Assembly: GCA_001751155.1 (NCBI GenBank)
Contig: MAXR01000460.1
Location: 1 to 7,157, forward strand
Length of the DNA: 7,157 bases
Direction of reading: 5' to 3'
From: Desulfuromonadales bacterium C00003068
Lineage (GTDB): Bacteria; Desulfobacterota; Desulfuromonadia; Desulfuromonadales; Desulfuromonadaceae
The notes below the pieces were generated by a model. The model saw only the letters and a list, made by a program, of their open reading frames with translations. It searched no databases and was not told the origin of the DNA. Position numbers and translations under genes: made by a program. Below are positions 1-7,157 of the stretch, piece after piece. How positions within the stretch are numbered: the first letter of the stretch is position 1; the number at the start of each line of letters is the position of its first letter.

Positions 1-1921
<1,921 letters not shown>

Positions 1922-1952
1922 GTGTAGTTTAGATTTAAACATGTTTTTACAA

Positions 1953-1965
1953 TGTCATATTGACA
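1953..1965. repeat. 13-bp inverted repeat TGTCA-TAT-TGACA in the yajC leader
   Basis: TGTCA at 1953-1957 and TGACA at 1961-1965 form perfect half-sites around a 3-bp TAT centre, downstream of the candidate promoter and 26 bp before the yajC start. The shape resembles a small dimeric operator, but no regulator is encoded in the window and the repeat is short enough to occur by chance. A neighbouring weaker inverted repeat, GTTTA-GATT-TAAAC, lies at 1927-1940. Confidence 0.4.
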
Positions 1966-1991
1966 CATACAATCCCTAAAGGAGAATTCAA

Positions 1992-2303
1992 ATGGTTTCA
2001 GAAGCATACGCAATGGCTGGTCAAGCTGGTGCTGGTGGTAAGCAAGGCTACGAGGGGATCATCATGTTGGTGATCATGTTTGCAATTTTTTACTTATTGC
2101 TGATTCGTCCTCAACAAAAACGCGCCAAACAACATCGTCAGTTGCTTGATGCACTGACCTCAGGTGATCAAGTTGTTACTGCTGGTGGTCTTCACGGTCG
2201 TATTGTAACGGTTCAAGAGAACGTCGTTACAATTGAGATCGACAAAGGTGTTAAAGTTAAATTGAATCGTGCTTCTGTTACAGCAATAAAAGAAGAAGCA
2301 TAG
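1992..2303 (+). CDS. yajC: Sec translocon accessory subunit YajC
   Basis: YajC is a small inner-membrane protein that associates with SecD and SecF and with the SecYEG channel; it is abundant and usually dispensable for export itself. The 103-residue product has the family layout: a short glycine/alanine-rich N-terminus, one membrane segment at about 23-38 (from IIMLVIMF to YLLLIRP), the hallmark RPQQKRAK (39-46), and a cytoplasmic beta-rich domain with GDQVVTAGGLHGRI (58-71) and a closing VKVKLNRASV (87-96). The ATG at 1992 has an excellent AAAGGAG site at 1978-1984 with 7-nt spacing. The gene lies directly upstream of secD, the usual order, but a hairpin terminator separates the two here. 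An internal promoter candidate precedes it. Confidence 0.97.
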   Translation: MVSEAYAMAGQAGAGGKQGYEGIIMLVIMFAIFYLLLIRPQQKRAKQHRQLLDALTSGDQVVTAGGLHGRIVTVQENVVTIEIDKGVKVKLNRASVTAIKEEA

Positions 2304-2315
2304 CTTATATCCTAT

Positions 2316-2350
2316 GAAAAGCCCACACAGCGTGGGCTTTTCTCTTATCT
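2316..2350 (+). terminator. Intrinsic terminator or attenuator between yajC and secD
   Basis: GAAAAGCCCAC (2316-2326) pairs perfectly with GTGGGCTTTTC (2332-2342), giving an 11-bp stem with a 5-nt ACAGC loop. The 3' arm ends in TTTTC and a T-rich stretch TCTTATCT follows. The A-run in the 5' arm makes it look bidirectional. It begins 13 nt after the yajC stop and ends about 38 nt before secD, so transcripts reaching secD from upstream must pass through it. Termination strength is inferred from structure. Confidence 0.85.
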
Positions 2351-2364
2351 GTAACTTGGTCAAA

Positions 2365-2369
2365 GGGAG
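2365..2369 (+). promoter_or_regulatory. secD ribosome binding site with long spacing
   Basis: GGGAG lies 11 nt before the secD ATG, compared with 5-9 nt for the other genes here. No alternative in-frame start codon sits nearer, so the spacing may mean weaker initiation on secD than on yajC, adding to the effect of the preceding hairpin. Confidence 0.6.
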
Positions 2370-2380
2370 TAGATATCGGT

Positions 2381-3979
2381 ATGTCGAACAGCATTAAATT
2401 GCGCGGATTGCTGGTTCTTTTTTGTCTGATTATCTCGGTGGTCTCACTGGCGCCGACGTTTATGAAAGACAGTTTGCCAAACTGGTGGCAAGAAGCATTC
2501 GATCCGATCCATCTAGGATTGGACCTTCAGGGTGGTATGCACCTTGTTTTGGGTGTTGAGGTCGATAAAGCCGTTGAAAGTCGTCTTGACAGCGTTGTTG
2601 ATCAAACCGAATCATTGTTACGTGATGAGGATGTGATCTTCAAGCGGATTGAGCGCCTTGATGGTGATCGTATGGCGATCACTGTTTATGATGCTGACGC
2701 TGGTGCTGAAGTAGATGCGTTGATTCAGGAAAAATTCTCTTCCCTCGAAGCGATGACACTAAGTACTGACGGTGGTTATATTCAGAAAAACTACCGTTTT
2801 AGTGATAGCGAAATTAGTAACATTAAGGATTACGCTGTTCGTCAAGCACTCGAAACAATGCGTAATCGTGTTGACCAATTTGGTGTCAGTGAGCCTGTGT
2901 TACAGCGTCAATCGGATAATCGAATTCTCATTCAATTGCCAGGAGTTAAAGATCCCCAACGGGCGATTGATCTGTTGGGTAAAACAGCGCGACTCGAATT
3001 CAACATGGTTGATGAGTCTGCGGACCTTGAGCAAGCGATTAACGGAGTGTTGCCAGCCGGAACAAAGCTCCTTTATGAGCGCCGTGTTGACCCACGCACC
3101 AATGCTGTAACCGAGATCCCTTTGGTGGTGTTTGAAAAAACAGCCTTGACGGGAGATTTGCTGGCTGATGCTCAGGTACGTATTGATACCCGTTTTAACG
3201 AGCCGTATGTTGCCATCGACTTTAATGCTGTCGGTGCACAACGTTTTGATCAGGTTACTGCAGCGAATGTTGGTAAGCGAATGGCGATTGTTCTTGATGA
3301 TACCATCTATTCGGCACCAAACATCCGAGAGCGTATTTCGGGTGGCAGTGCTCAAATTAGTGGTTCATTTACCGAGCAAGAAGCAACAGATTTAGCGATT
3401 ATTCTTCGTGCAGGATCGCTGCCCGCTCCCGTTAAGATCCTTGAAGATCGGACTGTTGGCCCCTCTTTGGGCCATGATTCGATTTCTCGCGGTATGAATT
3501 CGGTGTTGATCGGTGCGGTTCTTGTTGTTTTGATGATGCTTGTCTATTACCGCGGTGCAGGCTTAGTTGCCAATGTGGCGTTGATGCTCAACCTGTTTTT
3601 CATCATGGCAATGTTGTCAATGTTCAAGGCAACCTTAACTTTACCCGGCCTTGCAGGGATCGTGTTGACGGTTGGTATGGCTGTTGATGCCAACGTGCTT
3701 ATTTTTGAGCGTGTGCGTGAAGAGCTTCGTCATGGTAAGTCTGCACGGGTTGCTATTGATTCTGGTTTTGCTAAGGCATTTGTTACGATTATTGACGCGA
3801 ATATCACCACCCTTATTGCGGCTCTCGTTCTGTTTCAGTTTGGTACTGGGCCAGTTAAGGGGTTTGCTGTAACACTGACGGTGGGAATTCTGGCTTCTAT
3901 GTTTACCGCCATATTCGTATCTCGATTGATTTTTGATCTATTCCTTGATGGCCGTCAGGTCAAAAAGTTGAGTATCTAG
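2381..3979 (+). CDS. secD: Protein translocase subunit SecD
   Basis: SecD forms the SecDF complex with SecF in the inner membrane; its periplasmic domain pulls on emerging proteins using the proton motive force. The 532-residue product begins with a membrane segment (about 8-26), then the conserved LGLDLQGGMHL (45-55), a large periplasmic P1 region with MRNRVDQFGVSEP (160-172) and IQLPGVKDP (184-192), and VAIDFNAVGAQRF (277-289). Five more membrane segments follow at about 371-389, 394-414, 423-441, 467-487 and 495-519. The intramembrane Asp436 in GMAVDANVLIFERVREE (432-448) matches the residue needed for proton-linked function. The length is shorter than the roughly 615 residues of enterobacterial SecD but usual for many other bacteria. 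The ATG at 2381 is the only reasonable start; its GGGAG site (2365-2369) is 11 nt away, somewhat long. It is followed by secF after 9 nt. Confidence 0.98.
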   Translation: MSNSIKLRGLLVLFCLIISVVSLAPTFMKDSLPNWWQEAFDPIHLGLDLQGGMHLVLGVEVDKAVESRLDSVVDQTESLLRDEDVIFKRIERLDGDRMAITVYDADAGAEVDALIQEKFSSLEAMTLSTDGGYIQKNYRFSDSEISNIKDYAVRQALETMRNRVDQFGVSEPVLQRQSDNRILIQLPGVKDPQRAIDLLGKTARLEFNMVDESADLEQAINGVLPAGTKLLYERRVDPRTNAVTEIPLVVFEKTALTGDLLADAQVRIDTRFNEPYVAIDFNAVGAQRFDQVTAANVGKRMAIVLDDTIYSAPNIRERISGGSAQISGSFTEQEATDLAIILRAGSLPAPVKILEDRTVGPSLGHDSISRGMNSVLIGAVLVVLMMLVYYRGAGLVANVALMLNLFFIMAMLSMFKATLTLPGLAGIVLTVGMAVDANVLIFERVREELRHGKSARVAIDSGFAKAFVTIIDANITTLIAALVLFQFGTGPVKGFAVTLTVGILASMFTAIFVSRLIFDLFLDGRQVKKLSI

Positions 3980-3982
3980 GAG
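3978..3982 (+). promoter_or_regulatory. secF ribosome binding site overlapping the secD stop codon
   Basis: AGGAG uses the last two bases of the secD TAG stop. It is 6 nt from the ATG at 3989 but only 3 nt from the in-frame TTG at 3986, which favours the ATG. The tight overlap suggests translational coupling of secD and secF. Confidence 0.8.
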
Positions 3983-3988
3983 ATTTTG

Positions 3989-4903
3989 ATGCAGCTTATT
4001 AAACCTGATGTCAATATAGATTTTATTGGTAAACGCAATGTGGCCTTTATTCTTTCGGCTGTACTGATCCTCGTTGGAATGGTTTCCCTTGTTGTTAAAG
4101 GTGGACCCAATTACGGTGTTGACTTTGCCGGCGGAACACTGGTGCAACTGCAGTTTTCTGAAGTTACAACAGCAGAACAAATTAAAAAGGTGTTGATTCC
4201 ACAACCGTTAACGGCTGCGACTGTGCAGCAGTTTGGTGATGAGGCCAATGAATTTTTGATTCGTACCCAAGAGACTGAGACCGACCTACAGGGGTTGCGG
4301 GGTAAGATTTTACAATCCCTTGGCGATCATTATGGGGTTGAAAATGTTGATATGCGCCGTATCGAGATGGTCGGCCCGCAAGTTGGCGAAGAGCTACGCA
4401 CACAGGGGGTTATGGCAATTCTCTACGCCATGATCGGTATTCTGATCTATGTTACTTGGCGTTTTGAATTCCGTTTCGCGGTAGGAGCGATTGTCGCCTT
4501 GTTACACGATGTACTGCTTACGTTAGGTGCTTTCTCGTTGTTTGGTAAAGAGATCGACCTACCAATTATTGCAGCTTTTTTGGCGATCATTGGTTACTCA
4601 CTGAACGATACCATCATTGTTTATGACCGTATTCGTGAAAACATGGGTAAGCATATCGATTCAGGCTTTGCCTTTACGGTAAATCGCAGCATTAACGAAA
4701 CACTGTCTCGTACCATTCTCACCTCAACAACGACATTGCTGGTTGTTTTAGCACTGTTTATTTTTGGTGGTGGCGTGATTCATAACTTTGCTTTTGCATT
4801 GTTAATTGGCGTCTTGGTCGGTACTTATTCTTCGATCTTTGTGGCGAGTCCATTACTGATTGTGTGGGATTCACGTAAGGCAAAATCTTCTTCGGCACAA
4901 TAA
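3989..4903 (+). CDS. secF: Protein translocase subunit SecF
   Basis: SecF pairs with SecD in the inner membrane to form the proton-driven SecDF complex that aids late steps of Sec export. The 304-residue product has the usual length and layout: a membrane segment at about 17-36, VDFAGGTLVQLQF (44-56, the SecF form of the GxDFxGGT motif), a short periplasmic domain, VGPQVGEELRTQG (128-140), then five membrane segments between about 141 and 292. The conserved GYSLNDTIIVYDRIREN (202-218) contains intramembrane Asp207 and Asp213, the counterpart of the SecD GMAVDANV region; SINETLSRTILTS (234-246) is also typical. A TTG immediately before the ATG (3986) would add one residue, but Shine-Dalgarno spacing supports the ATG. 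It lies 9 nt after secD and is surely co-translated with it. Confidence 0.98.
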   Translation: MQLIKPDVNIDFIGKRNVAFILSAVLILVGMVSLVVKGGPNYGVDFAGGTLVQLQFSEVTTAEQIKKVLIPQPLTAATVQQFGDEANEFLIRTQETETDLQGLRGKILQSLGDHYGVENVDMRRIEMVGPQVGEELRTQGVMAILYAMIGILIYVTWRFEFRFAVGAIVALLHDVLLTLGAFSLFGKEIDLPIIAAFLAIIGYSLNDTIIVYDRIRENMGKHIDSGFAFTVNRSINETLSRTILTSTTTLLVVLALFIFGGGVIHNFAFALLIGVLVGTYSSIFVASPLLIVWDSRKAKSSSAQ

Positions 4904-4914
4904 AGACTGATAAC

Positions 4915-4921
4915 GAGAGGG
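4915..4921 (+). promoter_or_regulatory. Ribosome binding site of the TPR gene
   Basis: GAGAGGG ends 7 nt before the ATG at 4929 and 4 nt before the adjacent in-frame TTG at 4926. The spacing favours the ATG. The gap after secF is only 25 nt and holds no terminator, so this gene should share the secD-secF transcript. Confidence 0.7.
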
Positions 4922-4928
4922 TAAGTTG

Positions 4929-5504
4929 ATGAAAAATAAAGAGTTATGGTTGATCGCTGGTGTCGCATTTGTTGCTGGACTGCTTGTCGGTTTAGTGATT
5001 GGTGACGCCAAGAAAAATCAGACGGTTCAGGTTGCAGGGCAAGCGGTTTCGGCTCAGCAAGCAATACCTAACAACAATCAGCTTGATCTTCTCAATAGTC
5101 TCGTTGCCAAAGAACCGAATAACTTTAATGCTTGGGTTCAATTGGCGCACCATCATTTTGATGCCAGTCAGCCTATGGAAGCGGTTAAAGCCTATAGTAA
5201 AGCGTTGGCGTTGCATCCTAACGATGTAGACCTTCTTACCGATCAAGGGGTGATGTTTAGACGTTTGGGGTGGTTCGATAAGGCAGTTGAAAACTTTAGT
5301 CGTGCCGCTGATATTGATCCGAATCATATTCATAGTGTCTACAATCTTGGTATTGTCTATCGCTATGATCTGAATGATTCTCCCAAAGCTATCGAAGCAT
5401 GGAATCGTTATCTGCAACGTGACCCTCAAGGGGAAAGTGCAGAGAGCGTACGGAGAGAACTTGATCAAATGCGTGTTGGTGTTGATACGCGGCTTCCACA
5501 GTGA
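4929..5504 (+). CDS. Membrane-anchored tetratricopeptide repeat (TPR) protein of unknown function
   Basis: I do not recognise a named family. The 191-residue product starts with one hydrophobic segment (about 6-25, rich in Val, Leu, Gly and Ala), followed by a polar Gln/Asn-rich linker (30-52) and three TPR units at about 66-99, 100-133 and 134-168. TPR signatures include NAWVQLAHHHFD, AVKAYSKALALHPND, GWFDKAVENFSRAADIDPN and AIEAWNRYLQRDP. A short charged tail follows. The segment has no lipobox or clear signal-peptidase site, so it is more likely a membrane anchor than a cleaved signal; charge on either side (Lys2, Lys4 against Lys28, Lys29) leaves the topology unclear. TPR domains bind other proteins. 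Sitting 25 nt behind secF, it may act with the export machinery, as the single-span TPR protein YfgM does in E. coli, but that is only an analogy. A cytochrome-maturation or assembly role is equally possible. Confidence 0.85.
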   Translation: MKNKELWLIAGVAFVAGLLVGLVIGDAKKNQTVQVAGQAVSAQQAIPNNNQLDLLNSLVAKEPNNFNAWVQLAHHHFDASQPMEAVKAYSKALALHPNDVDLLTDQGVMFRRLGWFDKAVENFSRAADIDPNHIHSVYNLGIVYRYDLNDSPKAIEAWNRYLQRDPQGESAESVRRELDQMRVGVDTRLPQ

Positions 5505-5531
5505 TTTAGTGTTTTGACATGACAGATGATT

Positions 5532-5565
5532 AAAATAAGGCCGGTTTACCGGCCTTATTTTGTTT
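5532..5565 (+). terminator. Strong intrinsic terminator after the TPR gene
   Basis: AAAATAAGGCCGG (5532-5544) pairs perfectly with CCGGCCTTATTTT (5549-5561), a 13-bp stem with a TTTA loop, followed by GTTTG. The GC-rich core sits next to the loop and the A/T arms give a T-run on either strand, so it could act in both directions. It lies 27 nt after the TPR stop and ends only 18 nt before the recJ start, so it closes the sec transcript and also stands in the recJ leader. Confidence 0.92.
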
Positions 5566-5569
5566 GTGT

Positions 5570-5574
5570 AGGAG
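5570..5574 (+). promoter_or_regulatory. recJ ribosome binding site, deciding between two adjacent ATG codons
   Basis: AGGAG is 2 nt from the ATG at 5577 and 5 nt from the ATG at 5580. The second codon has workable spacing, so it is the preferred start; the difference is a single methionine. The site begins 8 nt after the terminator stem. Confidence 0.7.
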
Positions 5575-5579
5575 CGATG

Positions 5580-7157
5580 ATGAAACCAGTTTTAGGGCAA
5601 CGATGGGCGGAGCGAACGATTGCTGATGGTATAGATGTCACAGGGTGGCCGACAACCTTACAGCGTTCCCCTTTGGTGTGTCATCTGTTGGCGTTGCGCG
5701 GTATTACCAGTTGTGACGAAGCCAGCTCTTTTTTAACTGGGTCGTTGACTTCGTTACCTGATCCCTTCCTGCTTGCAGGGATGGATCAGGCTGTCTCACG
5801 TCTCGTTATTGCGATTGAAGCAGGTGAACGGATTGCTGTTCATGGCGATTACGATGTTGATGGAATTACAGGTACGGCGATGCTTGTTGAAGCCTTGACG
5901 CTCTTCGGTGCTGAGGTTGAATACCATATCCCATTACGAATGCGCGATGGTTATGGCTTGTCAGAACAAGCGATCCGTCAAGCTGGTGAGGACAATGTCG
6001 CCCTGTTACTGTCCGTTGATTGCGGTATCACTGCCATTGATGAAGCTGCACTTGCTGCCCAATTAGGTATCGATTTAATTATCACAGATCATCATCAACC
6101 GTTAGAGACCTTACCGATTGCCCACTCTTGTATTGATCCCCATCTGCCTGATTGTAACTATCCTGATAAGCGTTTAGCGGGGGTAGGGGTGGCGTTTATG
6201 TTAATGATCGCCCTACGTAGCCGTCTTCGCCAGTTAGGTAAATGTGCCACCCCTGAGCCTGATATCCGTTATCTTCTTGATTTAGTGGCTATGGGAACCA
6301 TTGCTGACATTGTGCCATTGCATGGTGTTAATCGGGTGCTGGTGCAGGCTGGATTGCGTTTGCTAGACCGTGGTGAGCGGATAGGGGTTAAAGCACTTAA
6401 GGATGTCGCTGATGTACAAAGGATGAGTGCTGGTGTTGTCGGTTTTAAACTAGGCCCTCGACTCAACGCTGCCGGACGTTTAGAAGATGCTGCCTTGGGT
6501 GTCGAGTTGCTGCTCAGTCGTGAAGAACACCACGCCAATCGCTTGGCTGAAGCACTAAATGGATTCAATGGTCAACGGCAAACCATTGAACGCCAAGTTT
6601 TGGAACAAGCGCTGGAGCGAGTTACTGACGAGATTCTAGATGAACAGCGGACGATTGTATTAGCTGATACCCGTTGGCATGCCGGGGTGATTGGCATTGT
6701 CGCCAGTCGTCTGGTCGAACGATTTCACCGTCCGGTGGTGTTGATCGCATTAGATAACGGCTGCGGTAAGGGGTCTGCACGTTCTATACGCGGTTTTCAT
6801 CTTTTTAAAGGGTTTCAACACTGTGGCCAGCATCTGCTTGGTTATGGTGGTCATCAATATGCGGCGGGGTTATCCATTGATCAACCATCGATAGAATTAT
6901 TTTCCACTGCCTTTGAGCAGTATGCTCAACGTGAATTGGCCGAAGAGGATTTGATCCCTGTTCGTCATTATGATGCCGAGGTGTTGTTGGAGGATATTGA
7001 CCGAATGTTATACGATGAGATACAGGCACTAACACCCTTTGGTAATGGTAATCCTGAGCCGTTGTTGGTGTGCCGTGGGGTTCGAGCACAAAAGCCATCA
7101 ATTGTAGCTGACAAGCACGTGCGTATGTCGGTTCAGCAGGATGGCTATAGTCATCCG
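5580..7157 (+). CDS. recJ: Single-stranded-DNA-specific exonuclease RecJ (3' end outside the window)
   Basis: RecJ degrades single-stranded DNA 5' to 3' in recombination and in mismatch and base-excision repair in the cytoplasm. The frame is open from the ATG at 5580 to the window end, giving 526 residues of an expected 570-580. The DHH phosphoesterase domain shows HGDYDVDGITG (88-98, metal ligands Asp90, Asp92 and Asp94 region), VDCG with Asp147, TDHH with Asp170-His171-His172, and GTIADIVPL with Asp243. The region FKLGPRLNAAGRLEDA is also typical. The DHHA1 part has HAGVIGIVASRL, GKGSARSIRGF and GGHQYAAG (423-430). The C-terminal OB-fold region begins around FGNGNPEP and is cut off. All catalytic motifs are intact. 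It follows the TPR gene but is separated from it by a strong hairpin, and no promoter with good spacing is visible between them. The ATG at 5577 is a possible alternative start. Confidence 0.97.
   Translation, partial: MKPVLGQRWAERTIADGIDVTGWPTTLQRSPLVCHLLALRGITSCDEASSFLTGSLTSLPDPFLLAGMDQAVSRLVIAIEAGERIAVHGDYDVDGITGTAMLVEALTLFGAEVEYHIPLRMRDGYGLSEQAIRQAGEDNVALLLSVDCGITAIDEAALAAQLGIDLIITDHHQPLETLPIAHSCIDPHLPDCNYPDKRLAGVGVAFMLMIALRSRLRQLGKCATPEPDIRYLLDLVAMGTIADIVPLHGVNRVLVQAGLRLLDRGERIGVKALKDVADVQRMSAGVVGFKLGPRLNAAGRLEDAALGVELLLSREEHHANRLAEALNGFNGQRQTIERQVLEQALERVTDEILDEQRTIVLADTRWHAGVIGIVASRLVERFHRPVVLIALDNGCGKGSARSIRGFHLFKGFQHCGQHLLGYGGHQYAAGLSIDQPSIELFSTAFEQYAQRELAEEDLIPVRHYDAEVLLEDIDRMLYDEIQALTPFGNGNPEPLLVCRGVRAQKPSIVADKHVRMSVQQDGYSHP

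Noticed and set aside
1946..1973. Second promoter candidate TTTACA-16 bp-TACAAT upstream of yajC
   Set aside because: The predicted start near 1980 would fall within the yajC Shine-Dalgarno site (1978-1984) and leave almost no leader, so the candidate at 1893-1921 is preferred.
2900..3355. 151-codon minus-strand open frame within secD
   Set aside because: It lies wholly inside a clear secD coding region and has no recognisable domain; it is a shadow of the secD codons.
5514..5519. Perfect TTGACA (-35 consensus) upstream of recJ
   Set aside because: The only good -10-like hexamer, TAAAAT at 5531-5536, is 11 bp away, too close for sigma70, and the 16-18 bp positions fall on the GC-rich hairpin arm.
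6269..7101. Two minus-strand open frames (6269-6568 and 6805-7101) in the last part of the window
   Set aside because: Both are opposite the intact recJ frame, which carries all its catalytic motifs across this region; their composition looks like antisense translation.

Overview
This window is a stretch of ordinary bacterial chromosome carrying seven genes, all on the + strand: queA (5' end missing), tgt, yajC, secD, secF, a small membrane-anchored TPR protein gene, and recJ (3' end missing). I found no mobile element, CRISPR array, rRNA or tRNA gene, and no broken gene. Base composition looks moderate (roughly 45-50% GC by eye) and similar throughout. The order queA-tgt-yajC-secD-secF, then recJ shortly after, together with a SecD of about 530 residues, fits a deltaproteobacterium of the Desulfuromonadales type (relatives of Desulfuromonas, Pelobacter or Geobacter). 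That assignment is inferred from gene order and general protein character, not from a database match.

Region 1 (1-1903) holds the last 252 codons of queA and the complete tgt, separated by 13 nt. Both enzymes make queuosine in the wobble position of tRNAs: Tgt inserts preQ1 at G34 and QueA then adds the cyclopentene-ring precursor from S-adenosylmethionine. Region 2 (1904-1991) is an 88-nt gap with a good sigma70-type promoter candidate starting inside the end of tgt, several short inverted repeats, and the yajC ribosome binding site. Region 3 (1992-4903) encodes YajC, SecD and SecF, the accessory complex of the Sec translocon that uses the proton motive force to help complete export. A perfect 11-bp hairpin with a T-rich tail lies between yajC and secD. 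Region 4 (4929-5504) is a 191-aa protein with one N-terminal membrane segment and three TPR units, whose exact role is unknown. Region 5 (5505-5576) contains a perfect 13-bp hairpin terminator placed so close to recJ that no obvious promoter fits between them. Region 6 (5577-7157) is recJ, the single-strand-specific 5'-3' exonuclease, cut by the window end about 45-50 residues before its expected C-terminus.

All five complete genes and both partial genes have intact family motifs. The most interesting signals are regulatory. Two strong intrinsic-terminator hairpins divide the same-strand cluster into yajC | secD-secF-TPR | recJ, which suggests step-down expression by partial read-through. The yajC leader also carries small palindromes of unknown meaning. 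I see no sign of a previously undescribed biological system here; the TPR gene is the only product whose function is really open.
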